Shown here one piece after another: positions 18,743-27,567 of a stretch of DNA of 64,000 bases (the stretch's first letter is position 1; each line of letters begins with the position of its first letter). This DNA is from a virus. The translations under genes and the position numbers were made by a program. The stretch lies in IMG/VR virus record IMGVR_UViG_3300030419_004857, positions 62,001 through 126,000 of that record, one strand, 5' to 3'. Under the pieces are notes generated by a model. The model ran no database searches. It was not told the origin of the DNA and saw only the letters and a program-made list of their open reading frames with translations.

Positions 18743-19865
18743 TTAACGCCTCTTTTATCAGGGTTCCTATTGCCTCATGAGAGTGGTTATACGCAGACTT
18801 CAACCCCTGACTCTTCATCTCTTTATACGGTTCTTTGTTTTCATCACGAGACATGTTATATATTCTTCTCATCTCTTTCATAAGCTTCAATATATCTATC
18901 GACACCCATCTTTCATAACCAGTATATAATTCTACAAATGTGTCAATCATTCCACTTACCGGCTCTACCCTGCCATCGACTAAAACGCCGCCACCATTAT
19001 TTAAAAAGTCTGCCATTCCCCCGACGTTTGTACAAATGGGAGTTTTTCCAAATCCCATAGCATCAAAAGCTGGAATACACCACGCCTCTCCGTAACTAGG
19101 CATTACAAAACAATCGCATCCAGAATGAAGACGATACAGATCCTCTTGACTAAGAAAGTCGGTAATTATTAGATCTTCTTTGTAGTCGTCAAGTGATGGA
19201 TATAGCTTTAAATCAGATTTTACCTGATCACAAAGTGATTTAACTTCTCCAGCACATTCATCTGGAGAAAGACCATACTTGTTTGTTTTTATAACCATCG
19301 ATACTGGTTCGGTAGCATGAAACTCTAGATGAAACGCTTTGATCAAAGCCTCTAGATTTTTCCTTTTGTTTAGCTCTCCGATAAAATAAAAAATGAATGA
19401 GTCCTGTGAGTTTGGTAATTCAAACTTCTTATAGCCACGTTCAAATTTAGAAAAGTCTGTGGCGTGTGGGATAATTTTGATTGGTACATTAACCCCGCAA
19501 TTCTGCGAAGAAGAAGCCATCTCGTTATTAATAACCCAAGCCTCGTCCATAAGGTTTATCTTTTCCACCCAAGGCGGTTTTACAAACAAGTCTGTTTCCG
19601 TAGCGTATAAGGCGATATTTTTTTCGAATCTTCCATTGTAATCCATCATATGGGGCAGAACATGCTGGATACATACGTCACAACCTCTACTATCTCTACC
19701 CTCTAGTTCAGTTAAACGTGCAGGAATTTCTGGATTTCTGACATTTAATTTAACCGGTCTTGGAACAACGTTTATTCCAACCGAGTCCATAGCAAGGATA
19801 TAATCCGTAGCGGCATTGCCCCATCCGGTTCCATCTCTATAACATCCTATATATAATACTTTCAT
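18732..19865 (-). CDS. GT-B glycosyltransferase (family 4-like)
   Basis: 377 residues. MKVLYIGCYRDGTGWGNAA gives the acceptor-side loop. FYFIGELNKRKNLEALI is the typical start of the donor lobe, and SYGEAWCIPAFDAMGFGKTPIC is the GT4 E-x7-E-like motif with the second Glu replaced by Asp. GGMADFL follows. Overlaps both neighbours (4 and 11 bases). Donor and acceptor unknown. Confidence 0.87.
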   Translation of the reverse strand: MKVLYIGCYRDGTGWGNAATDYILAMDSVGINVVPRPVKLNVRNPEIPARLTELEGRDSRGCDVCIQHVLPHMMDYNGRFEKNIALYATETDLFVKPPWVEKINLMDEAWVINNEMASSSQNCGVNVPIKIIPHATDFSKFERGYKKFELPNSQDSFIFYFIGELNKRKNLEALIKAFHLEFHATEPVSMVIKTNKYGLSPDECAGEVKSLCDQVKSDLKLYPSLDDYKEDLIITDFLSQEDLYRLHSGCDCFVMPSYGEAWCIPAFDAMGFGKTPICTNVGGMADFLNNGGGVLVDGRVEPVSGMIDTFVELYTGYERWVSIDILKLMKEMRRIYNMSRDENKEPYKEMKSQGLKSAYNHSHEAIGTLIKEALNAN

Positions 19866-21511
19866 CTGCCAACCCTGTTATATCTTTGTGTTTCCCATTT
19901 GTTTCTATGATTACAGAGTTGTGCAGCCATATTGTAAGCCTTCTCTTTGTCAAAAGATTCATATTGAGGCTTAACAAATTGATAAGAATCTTCATTTACA
20001 TAAGTATCTCCGGTTCCTTGTATGAACATCCCGTAATTTAAGTCTCGTATCATTCTAGCTTCCATATAACTGTTTAGTTTCTCTGGGTCGCCTAGAACAT
20101 TGATAATTAACCATTGTACGTATTCTCGGGGGCTTAGGTTTTCGGGAACCTGCGTTAAGGGCTGGTGGATTACAGGTGGGGACAGCCATGTTTCCTCTGA
20201 TGGGGGAACAATCACGCTATCAAAATAATCTTCCCACTTTTTAGCGGTGGCGTCCCATTGGTAATGTTTGTCAAAATTTGATTTGGTTTTATCTGATAAT
20301 TTCTTTCTATCTTGTTCTGATAGATTAAAAAACTCGTTCATTTTAGCGGCGGTATAATCATTGTCTGGCACAGCCCTGTTGCACCCAGTTTCCAATTCTT
20401 GGTACACAGCCTTCACTTTTAGAGGAATCCCCTCCAGTTTACGCACCACGCTGGACATAGCGGAATAATCAATGCTCATAACCGGAATAGCACAAGCCGC
20501 AGCTTCTACTTGGGGTAAACCAAACCCCTCACTGTTTGCGTATTGGATATATAAGTCGAATGTATTTGTTATCTTGGAGAGATCTTGGTAAGATACCCCT
20601 TTTTGCACGTTGGACAATCCTGCGGCATATGAATTACAACGAACGCATTTGGCTCTAGCGTCCGAAAAGAACATCGGAAAAACATGTTCGCAGTGCTGAC
20701 AAACATAAGTAAATATAACTTTGCTACTGAGTCCATACCTATTTATTAACTTTGGTATATCCCATCCCAAGTCTGGGTAACTGGTGTGGCAGTAAAGGTA
20801 AACGTCGGATCTACCAGAAACGTTTAAGAATTTTCTAAATGCCTCAAATAGATCTGGAAATAGTTTCCGTCTCTGGTTTCTCATTATTGTTCCCACAATT
20901 TGCATAGATGGATCAAAACCCATACTTATCTTGTGGTTAATTTTATTTTCCACCGGGGTATATGCGGCGTTGGCGGAAGGAGGGGCAGAACCCAGACATT
21001 TGATTACATTATTGCTTTCTCGTTTAAGTAGGTCTCGGCCCCAATCTGAATAGGCAAAAACTGCATCGGCATTAGAGAAGGTAGATAGCCACTGTTCGTT
21101 TTGTGGTTCAGCGTCTACTGTTGGCATAATTGCCCAATTGAAAAGTCTTCTAAATGGAGACCTTTCTTGGTAATCTATCATCCAAAAATCTCTGATATCA
21201 AAAACGATATCAGGAAGAAAATCTAGAAGGACATTTTCAAACTGCCATTCACCAAACTGATTTGTTGGAACAGAGTTGTATGTATCAACTTCCTGTTTGT
21301 TTGTTAAGTCTGGGAGATTACCATAAAAACCCCAAGGGATTTCTTTAGCTCTTGGGTCCGTATCGTCTCCATAACTAGCAAATTCAGCCAGATCATACTT
21401 TCCAGTATTAAAAAGCCTTCTCATTACTTCTCTACCGTAAGTTGCATATCCAGTATTAAGATATGTAGCTTCGCAACAAAGAAGAATCCTTTTTTTTCTA
21501 TTCATTGGCAT
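19862..21511 (-). CDS. Large GT-B glycosyltransferase with an inserted zinc ribbon
   Basis: 549 residues, longer than the GT4 norm (350-420). The N-terminal lobe opens with LLCCEATYLNTGYATYGREV. The donor lobe has MRNQRRKLFPDLF and ANSEGFGLPQVEAAACAIPV (E-x7-E). Between them, about residues 270-300, sits CQHC...CVRC, a zinc-ribbon insertion not standard for the family. A C-terminal extension of about 90 residues (after 460) is of unknown role. The insert may bind protein or nucleic acid, or stabilise the acceptor loop. Overlaps the sigma-factor gene by 14 bases. Confidence 0.85.
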   Translation of the reverse strand: MPMNRKKRILLCCEATYLNTGYATYGREVMRRLFNTGKYDLAEFASYGDDTDPRAKEIPWGFYGNLPDLTNKQEVDTYNSVPTNQFGEWQFENVLLDFLPDIVFDIRDFWMIDYQERSPFRRLFNWAIMPTVDAEPQNEQWLSTFSNADAVFAYSDWGRDLLKRESNNVIKCLGSAPPSANAAYTPVENKINHKISMGFDPSMQIVGTIMRNQRRKLFPDLFEAFRKFLNVSGRSDVYLYCHTSYPDLGWDIPKLINRYGLSSKVIFTYVCQHCEHVFPMFFSDARAKCVRCNSYAAGLSNVQKGVSYQDLSKITNTFDLYIQYANSEGFGLPQVEAAACAIPVMSIDYSAMSSVVRKLEGIPLKVKAVYQELETGCNRAVPDNDYTAAKMNEFFNLSEQDRKKLSDKTKSNFDKHYQWDATAKKWEDYFDSVIVPPSEETWLSPPVIHQPLTQVPENLSPREYVQWLIINVLGDPEKLNSYMEARMIRDLNYGMFIQGTGDTYVNEDSYQFVKPQYESFDKEKAYNMAAQLCNHRNKWETQRYNRVGR

Positions 21512-22031
21512 TTCGCAATGTTTGAATTATGCTTTGTAATTTTAAATCAACAACCCGTTTAGAACAGTGTAATTCTTCTGCGATTTCTTTGTTGGTGTGG
21601 TTTTGAAGTTTCAGTTGGAGAATAAATTTCTCGTTTGCTGTGAGATAGTCTGGGATAAATTCCATGATTTTATCTTTGTCAAAAAACTTTTGATCTCCAG
21701 CCGCAGAATCTAACAGATTGGTATCGTATATAATCTTTGGCTTTTTTCTTTTGGGGTCTTTTCTTTTGTAGTTTAGAAATGCATTTTTTATGCACAAAGT
21801 GGCAAAAGTGGAGAACTTAGATTTTGTTTCATCATATTTTCTTATGGCTTTCAATAGAGCTATTAGTCCAACCTGAATGAAATCTTCAAGGTTAGATTTA
21901 TTGTCGTCACCTAAAAAAGAAAGAGCCTGAGAAACGACTAGTCCATAATGTTCATGAACCAGTTCGTTCTCAAGCCCTTCTCCGTTTTTTATTATCACTT
22001 CATCATTCATCTGTTGTGTCTGACACGGCAT
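21498..22031 (-). CDS. Small sigma-70-like RNA polymerase sigma factor
   Basis: 177 residues (an alternative start at Met 8 would give 170). Region 2 is clear: DFIQVGLIALLKAIRKYDETKSKFSTFAT, with core-binding and -10 recognition helices. Region 4 is at the C-terminus: TANEKFILQLKLQNHTNKEIAEELHCSKRVVDLKL, a helix-turn-helix. Regions 1.1 and 3 are lacking. It would redirect the host RNA polymerase to phage promoters. A second sigma factor is encoded at 52630-53115. It lies just downstream of SSB in the same operon. Confidence 0.9.
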   Translation of the reverse strand: MPCQTQQMNDEVIIKNGEGLENELVHEHYGLVVSQALSFLGDDNKSNLEDFIQVGLIALLKAIRKYDETKSKFSTFATLCIKNAFLNYKRKDPKRKKPKIIYDTNLLDSAAGDQKFFDKDKIMEFIPDYLTANEKFILQLKLQNHTNKEIAEELHCSKRVVDLKLQSIIQTLRNANE

Positions 22032-22407
22032 CTAGAACAGTTTCTTTTGAATCTTCTGTCTTGGTGGTGTCACCATAATTATTATTGAATAACTTAAATT
22101 CCTTAACACGGAATCTAATTTGGAACTTCTTGTTGCCCTCTTTATCTACCCAAGAATTATTGCGCGCAGAAGCAACTAAATCAACAATGTCACCCTTCTT
22201 GCAGTATTTATTTAATGTGGTGGCTCCTGAATCCCATGCTTCAAAATCGAGATAGCTTACTGTCTTCTTTTTGTCACCATTCTTTTCTCGTCTGTATTCA
22301 CTCACTGCGAGAGTGAAAGTAAGAAGATCCGTGTTTTCTAGTTTAATAAGCTTAGGATCACCAGCAAGACGACCAATAAATCTACAGTAGTTAGAAATAG
22401 TATTCAT
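22003..22407 (-). CDS. ssb: Single-stranded DNA-binding protein
   Basis: 134 residues, one OB fold (FIGRLAGDPKL, LLTFTLAVSE, YLDFEAWD, KGDIVDLVASARNNSW). The C-terminus is acidic (ETVLDAVSDTTDE) but lacks the DDIPF tip used to recruit bacterial partners, so partner binding is probably phage-specific. The ATG has AAGGATTG upstream and a TATAAT promoter 33-38 bases before it. It overlaps the sigma gene. It protects ssDNA for the split polymerase encoded immediately upstream. Confidence 0.92.
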   Translation of the reverse strand: MNTISNYCRFIGRLAGDPKLIKLENTDLLTFTLAVSEYRREKNGDKKKTVSYLDFEAWDSGATTLNKYCKKGDIVDLVASARNNSWVDKEGNKKFQIRFRVKEFKLFNNNYGDTTKTEDSKETVLDAVSDTTDE

Positions 22408-22424
22408 ATCAATCCTTCCAATAG

Positions 22425-22445
22425 AGTCCAGTTTTCTATATTATA
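22425..22445 (-). promoter_or_regulatory. Putative promoter of the ssb/sigma/glycan operon
   Basis: On the minus strand TATAAT (22445-22440) is followed 7 bases later by ACTGGACT (22432-22425) around the expected start site. The promoter at 52595-52616 has the same TATAATATA and ACTGGACT 8 bases later. It lies in the 60-base gap between the polymerase C-half and ssb, the only clear gap in this region. Confidence 0.5.
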
Positions 22446-22467
22446 GCTGTTTTATACAAAAATCGCA

Positions 22468-24039
22468 CTAAATTTGAAAAACATCCTCCACGACCATGCC
22501 GTCGTGATCAGATTTTCGTGATGTGGCACACGATAATATCACAGTGTTTTCACCATATAAAATCCCCTTATATTTTTGCAATTGTTCTGGGAAGATAGTA
22601 ACAGAATCTACGCTTCCCGTTTGGTCTTCGACACACAAAAACGCCATATCCTTACCCTTAGACTTACCCTTTTTAATCGTATACTTCCTGATGTCAGTTA
22701 GAGTAACGGCAAGTTTCATTTTTCCCTGTTTGCCGTCTAGAAACTCTTTGCAGGTAGTGTCTGCCATGCTAGTGTCGCATGATTCCACTTTGGAATAAGT
22801 TAGAGGTACTCCCAGATAGCCCTCCTCTGTTCTGGTTATCCATTCTGGATCGTCATCCAGAGGATACGATGGTGACTTTGTATGAAGAATTAGATCTTCA
22901 ACTATTGCGCACCTGTTTACATTGGAAGTCCCGCCACCGTTTTTCTTAGTCGGGGCTAGTGCGGTTAAAGCTTCCAAGAGACTTGAATAATTTGACTGTT
23001 TATCAGAAACCCAAGATCGTTCTAACTTTGTTAATTTTTTCCAAGTGTCAAATTCGTCTAACATTTTGGTTCGACTGTTATTGGTATTTGGAACTATGCC
23101 TAAAGAGATCATAGCAACAACAATCGAAGAATTAGCATTCATGGAGAGGTTGACTAGAAACTCGTACCAAGACCAATCTTCTACCTTTTTGTTTAGCAGC
23201 TTTTCGGCCTTTTCGGATTCTTCTTTTAGCTTTATAATTTGTTTTGAGCCTATAGATTTAATGTTTTTAAACCCAAAATGGATTTTATCACCAATAATAA
23301 CAGTGTCTTCGTTCATAGCTCCTAACGAAGGAGGCTGAATGAAAATGTCATTAACCTTCGCGTCAATTACCAGTTCCTTTACTTCCTGCTGTGGATCTTG
23401 TTTTCCGTCAGAGAAGTGCAAATACTGGGAATAGAACTCAAGTGGAAAATGTGCTTTAGCATAAGCAGACCAGTAAGCACAAATAGCATAAGAAACAGCA
23501 TGGGACTTATTAAAAGCATAACGACTTGATTTTTCAATCCAGCCGAATATCTCCTCCGCTGTTTCTTTAGGAACAATATCTTCATTTTCTGATCCTTCAA
23601 GAAACCTCTTTTTAACTTCAATCATCAAGTCAGCCTTTTTCTTGCCGATTGCCTTCCTTAGATCGTCGGCTTCTTGCAAATTGAACCCTGCAATTCTTTG
23701 GGCAATTTCCATGGACTGTTCTTGGTATACCAAAACCCCCTGCGTTTTTTCCAAAATTGGCTCTAACGCATCGTGCAGATAAGTTACCTGCTCTTTGCCA
23801 TGTTTGCGATCAACATAATGCTGCGTCATTGATTTGCCGTCAACAATTGCTTTGAGACACCCCGGACGTAGCAACGCAACCAAAGCGGCTAACTCTTCAA
23901 GATTTCTCGGTTTAAGCCTTTTTGCCCAAGATTTACCCAGACTACTCTCTAACTGAAAAACCCCCTTGGTTCTGCCCGCACAAATAAGATCCCAAGCCTG
24001 AGCATCTTCATATCCAATGTTGCTTACATCAAATTTCAT
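22468..24039 (-). CDS. dnaE: DNA polymerase III alpha subunit, C-terminal half (fingers, HhH, OB)
   Basis: 523 residues that begin exactly where the fingers region of DnaE begins: GVFQLES (about residue 26), LVALLRPGCL, YVDRKHGKE, VLVYQEQSMEIAQRIAGF, LRKAIGKKK, YAFNKSHAVSYA. Then come the (HhH)2-like IKSIGSKQI and a C-terminal OB fold (RKYTIKKGKSKGKDMAFLCVEDQ, VTIFPE). The palm and PHP portions are encoded separately at 24954-26858. ATG 24039 has AGGAAAAA upstream. No intein sequence precedes the first domain. The two halves presumably associate in trans. Confidence 0.93.
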   Translation of the reverse strand: MKFDVSNIGYEDAQAWDLICAGRTKGVFQLESSLGKSWAKRLKPRNLEELAALVALLRPGCLKAIVDGKSMTQHYVDRKHGKEQVTYLHDALEPILEKTQGVLVYQEQSMEIAQRIAGFNLQEADDLRKAIGKKKADLMIEVKKRFLEGSENEDIVPKETAEEIFGWIEKSSRYAFNKSHAVSYAICAYWSAYAKAHFPLEFYSQYLHFSDGKQDPQQEVKELVIDAKVNDIFIQPPSLGAMNEDTVIIGDKIHFGFKNIKSIGSKQIIKLKEESEKAEKLLNKKVEDWSWYEFLVNLSMNANSSIVVAMISLGIVPNTNNSRTKMLDEFDTWKKLTKLERSWVSDKQSNYSSLLEALTALAPTKKNGGGTSNVNRCAIVEDLILHTKSPSYPLDDDPEWITRTEEGYLGVPLTYSKVESCDTSMADTTCKEFLDGKQGKMKLAVTLTDIRKYTIKKGKSKGKDMAFLCVEDQTGSVDSVTIFPEQLQKYKGILYGENTVILSCATSRKSDHDGMVVEDVFQI

Positions 24040-24048
24040 AAATTTTTC

Positions 24049-24732
24049 CTACAGATGAATTCTACCGTCTGCAAACGCTTGTTCAAATTTAATCTTTGGG
24101 GACATTTTTCGATAGAGCTTCATAAAAGCTATTAGTAGATTTGCCGTATCTTTTACATCTTGTAGGGCGTCGTGAGCATTATCCTTTGGAACGCCCAACA
24201 AATCTCTCATCGAATCCATGCTGATAGATTTAACATCGGAATTATTTTCGAACCAAAGCCACACAGTTTCCATCAAGTCAATCTTATGAATTCTATTGAA
24301 CAGAACCTGTTCCCCCCTCTTTTTATCAATAGGTCCATATTCAGAACACATTCTTTCAACTATGTGCATATCAAAGCCGTGAATATTATATCCGGCCATT
24401 ACTGGCGCGTAGTAAGGAGTTTTCTTAAAGTTGTATTTATTTACAAAATTAGTAAATTTGTTCCATACGGTTTTAGGTAAGGGGGCTTTTGCTAAAAGCT
24501 TTCTTTCCTTTTTGGTCACCGCCAACGCCTCATCTTCTATAGGGTCTAAACCTGCGGCCACCGCCTTCTCATCATCCAAGATGGGGCGAATTTCGCTATT
24601 AAAGTAGCCACCCGGCTGCACGGTCAATTTTCTTCCGTGAATCGCCACGGCGGCAACTTGTGTGGGTTGAGTTTTGTGAGGGTTTCTGCTCCCGGTTTCA
24701 AAATCGACAACAATAATATCCCGGTAATTCAT
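24049..24732 (-). CDS. DnaQ-like 3'-5' exonuclease (DEDDh)
   Basis: 227 residues. Exo I: VVDFETG (Asp, Glu). Exo II: GYNIHGFD (Asp). Exo III: NAHDALQDVKDTANL (His, Asp). All five DEDDh residues are present. It lies between the two halves of the polymerase, 9 bases from each neighbour, so it is very likely the proofreading or epsilon-like subunit. A pol III exonuclease of about 180-240 residues is normal; no clamp-binding motif is obvious. Confidence 0.92.
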   Translation of the reverse strand: MNYRDIIVVDFETGSRNPHKTQPTQVAAVAIHGRKLTVQPGGYFNSEIRPILDDEKAVAAGLDPIEDEALAVTKKERKLLAKAPLPKTVWNKFTNFVNKYNFKKTPYYAPVMAGYNIHGFDMHIVERMCSEYGPIDKKRGEQVLFNRIHKIDLMETVWLWFENNSDVKSISMDSMRDLLGVPKDNAHDALQDVKDTANLLIAFMKLYRKMSPKIKFEQAFADGRIHL

Positions 24733-24741
24733 GGCGTTCCT

Positions 24742-24957
24742 TTATTTTTTGAGTTTATATTTGATTTCTAGAAATTTACTGATGGCCCTGTCAATATTAT
24801 AATAAAATTTACTAAATTTGTATTTATGATTGTCAGAATGTACCTGATAAACATCCTCTCTTGGAACTATACGTTCTATACAACAAATGCATACATCGTC
24901 TACTTCTTCGTAATGTCCAAGCTCCAACTTGCGCCTTATTTTTTGTCTAACTGTCAT
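24742..24957 (-). CDS. Small basic Cys protein inside the polymerase operon
   Basis: 71 residues: MTVRQKIRRKLELGHYEEVDDVCICCIERI then a Lys/Tyr-rich helix to KYKLKK. CxCC at residues 23-26 suggests metal binding or a redox site. It overlaps the end of the polymerase N-half by 4 bases (ATGA) and precedes the exonuclease, so it is co-translated with the polymerase set. It could be a bridging subunit for the split enzyme, but there is no homology evidence. Confidence 0.6.
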   Translation of the reverse strand: MTVRQKIRRKLELGHYEEVDDVCICCIERIVPREDVYQVHSDNHKYKFSKFYYNIDRAISKFLEIKYKLKK

Positions 24958-26858
24958 TGGTTTGGTTCCAGTACACTTCTAATTCCCATGATTTTGTCCA
25001 ATAGAGAAACTCCTAAAATATCGAATTTAACATGACCCATTGCTTCTAAATCGTTCATTTCCATCCCCGCTATCTTTTCAGACCCCTTTTTATCTCGTAC
25101 CATGGGGCAGACTTTATCTAAACTATTAGATGAGATAACCACCCCAGCCGCATGCTTTCCTTGAGATTTAAATGTACCCTCAATTCTCATGGCCTGTTCA
25201 AACAGCTTTGAATAGTCCCCCTCCAAAGTTCCATCATCGTTTAGTCTACAATAATCTCTTAACGTGTCGGGCTGATTTGCTAAAGCCCATTCGATGACAG
25301 ACTGTCCCCCCATGTCAGCTAGCTGGTCTGAGATTTCATGTTCATGAGGTAGACTTTTAGTGATCACGTTCATCTCATCGTATGAACACGCCTGATTCAT
25401 TCTAAGCACTTCTTTTAGGGCGCTTCGACCCTGCAATCTTCCAAACGTAACCATTTGCCCGACCTTGTCTCTTCCATATTTTTCTCTGATATAGTCGATG
25501 GTTTCATCGCGCTTGGTGGCCGGTACATCTATATCAATATCGGGCAAAGAGATATGGTCTTCTGTGTTTCTTCCGGCGTTATAAAATCTTTCGAAAATTA
25601 AACCGTGTTCTATAGGATCAACCTGTGTAACGCCTATGAGATAAGAAACCAAACATCCTGCGGCAGACCCCCTCCCCGGACCCGGAAGCCAATCGTTTTC
25701 TTTTATATTTGCTACGATATCTCTAACGATTAAAAAATATCCAGATAGATTGGCATCACTGATTACCTCTAACTCTTTAGTGATTCTGTCCACATAAATA
25801 TTTTCATTCGGACCAAGTTTGCTGGTGTTGCTTAACTTTGCCTTCCAGCCCTCTCTGCACAACTGTCTGAGATAGGTTTCTTCTTCCACGTCTTCTGGAC
25901 ACTTGAACTTTGGAAGAGTCGGAGATCCTAAGATGTCATATTCTTCACACATGTCTGCTATTTGCATTGAATTCTTTAGTTCAGATTCTGTATGCAACTT
26001 AGACATTTCTTCATATGTCGGGATATGAAAATTGTTCGACTTTAAAAATCCAGAAAATCCCACATCTTCATTGTTGTCCAACTTTCTCTTAATGTCTCTA
26101 AGAGGAGTTTTCATAGCAGAGCATAACAACAATAGGTGGTCGCTAGCATCTTCTTTGGTGGGATAGTGTGAATCTGCCGTTGCGACAGACGGGATAGAAT
26201 ACTTTTTAGAGACGTATCTTAACCCCTGAGCGACCAACTTTGCTGCCGGGGAAACTTCTTCGTCTATACATTGAATTTCGATAAGAAAATTCTCTTTGCC
26301 AAAAATGTCTTTATACAAATTTGCCTGACTAAGAACTTTTGACTCCCAATCTGGATTAATGTACCTTTTAACTTCTTCTTCTGTTGAGGCTTTGTATGCA
26401 GATTTAGGGTCTTCGAAAATACAATTCGCTAACTCACTACCAAGATGACCGCTAAATGCAATTAAGTCTCCGTTCGCGTGCTCTTTTAAAATATCAAGAT
26501 CTAATCTAGGTTTAAAATAAAACAAATCCTCATCGTTACTTCGAGAAGTAATCTCGATTAGATTTTTCCAGCCATTAATGTTTTTTGCCAATACCACCAG
26601 ATGGCTTAGAGATCTATTTGAAACATCTTTAACTGTTGCTGGCTGATCGCTGATATATAGCTCGCATCCCAATATAGGCTTTATGTTCTTGTCCTTCATT
26701 GCTTTTGTAAAGGCTACTGCTCCAGCTATCGTTCCATGATCTGTAACAGCACAAGAATTATATCCTAGCTCAGAACATCTTGAAGCGACTTGTTCGGGCT
26801 TTGAGAGTCCATCCAACAGGCTGTAGTGAGTATGCAAATGTAGAGGTGTCCAATTCAT
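24954..26858 (-). CDS. dnaE: DNA polymerase III alpha subunit, N-terminal half (PHP and palm)
   Basis: 634 residues. The PHP domain has intact metal ligands: HLHTHYSLLDG, AVTDHGTIAGA, LGCELYI, ATADSHY, which suggests an active proofreading nuclease. The palm has LPGPGRGSAAGCLVSYL and PDIDIDVP (two catalytic Asp), and the third catalytic Asp in HVKFDILG near residue 613. The protein stops about 21 residues later, where normal DnaE continues to GVFQLES; that part starts the gene at 24039. The C-terminus (GIRSVLEPNQ) shows no split-intein sequence. Confidence 0.93.
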   Translation of the reverse strand: MNWTPLHLHTHYSLLDGLSKPEQVASRCSELGYNSCAVTDHGTIAGAVAFTKAMKDKNIKPILGCELYISDQPATVKDVSNRSLSHLVVLAKNINGWKNLIEITSRSNDEDLFYFKPRLDLDILKEHANGDLIAFSGHLGSELANCIFEDPKSAYKASTEEEVKRYINPDWESKVLSQANLYKDIFGKENFLIEIQCIDEEVSPAAKLVAQGLRYVSKKYSIPSVATADSHYPTKEDASDHLLLLCSAMKTPLRDIKRKLDNNEDVGFSGFLKSNNFHIPTYEEMSKLHTESELKNSMQIADMCEEYDILGSPTLPKFKCPEDVEEETYLRQLCREGWKAKLSNTSKLGPNENIYVDRITKELEVISDANLSGYFLIVRDIVANIKENDWLPGPGRGSAAGCLVSYLIGVTQVDPIEHGLIFERFYNAGRNTEDHISLPDIDIDVPATKRDETIDYIREKYGRDKVGQMVTFGRLQGRSALKEVLRMNQACSYDEMNVITKSLPHEHEISDQLADMGGQSVIEWALANQPDTLRDYCRLNDDGTLEGDYSKLFEQAMRIEGTFKSQGKHAAGVVISSNSLDKVCPMVRDKKGSEKIAGMEMNDLEAMGHVKFDILGVSLLDKIMGIRSVLEPNQ

Positions 26859-26862
26859 TATT

Positions 26863-27567
26863 CTATATTCCGTCTATTCGATTTCTGTGTTTAGCAATCT
26901 CGTATTGCATAAGAATTCCACCGCGCATGCCATCACTATCCTCTACGAAACTATGTGTTGACCTCTGAATTGCTAGACTGGGCACACAGATATAGAAATT
27001 ATATTGTCTAGCCATCTTCGTTCCTAAAATCCAATCTATGGGACCGATTGGATCGTATGTTACGAGCTTCTCAATTATATTACGTTTGAGAATACATGCA
27101 TGAAAACCCGCATGTCTCTGTGATTGCTCGATCTTGAACTTTTCATACATCTCATAATGCGGCGGGTTTCCACCGTGATACGAACCCAGCCACAAACCGT
27201 CCCATTCTTTGTATTCTATTTGTTGAAGATTTTCTACAAAATCATTGGTGAAGTAAGCGTCGTCTTCTAGAAAGAGCGCATTACTCACCCCTTCTTCCAG
27301 AACAATGTTCATCATTTCTTTATGACATTTCCATGCGTTGTACGCATTGGGACGGTTTACCCATGAATTATGACCAGATGTTAACGGTTTCTCGTTATTA
27401 TCCACCTTGTCATAGACGTGTCCATCTAATGATTGCCCATCGCCAGCGATAAACTTGTGCATGGGTCTACCGAATATGCTCTTTACCTGTTCGTCCAATT
27501 CGGACCAGAGCTTCACCCTCTTATCTAAACACAAACAAATAATCTTATCTATATCTGATATGTTCAT
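26863..27567 (-). CDS. LPS-type glycosyltransferase (family 25-like)
   Basis: 234 residues from ATG 27567, which overlaps the preceding stop as ATGA; an in-frame TTG upstream (27591) is less likely. DKIICLCLDKR opens the fold, ALFLEDDAYF is the GT25 ExDD-type metal-binding motif, and ACILKRNIIEKL and PIDWILG follow. Family 25 adds galactose or other hexoses to lipooligosaccharide. It sits between the polymerase and a FkbM methyltransferase, so sugar genes are interleaved with replication genes. Confidence 0.8.
   Translation of the reverse strand: MNISDIDKIICLCLDKRVKLWSELDEQVKSIFGRPMHKFIAGDGQSLDGHVYDKVDNNEKPLTSGHNSWVNRPNAYNAWKCHKEMMNIVLEEGVSNALFLEDDAYFTNDFVENLQQIEYKEWDGLWLGSYHGGNPPHYEMYEKFKIEQSQRHAGFHACILKRNIIEKLVTYDPIGPIDWILGTKMARQYNFYICVPSLAIQRSTHSFVEDSDGMRGGILMQYEIAKHRNRIDGI

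Noticed and set aside
24954-26858. Split intein at the polymerase break, as in cyanobacterial DnaE
   Set aside because: Neither the end of the N half nor the start of the C half has intein block sequences (Cys+1, CLS- or HNF-like motifs), and the break is at a different site.
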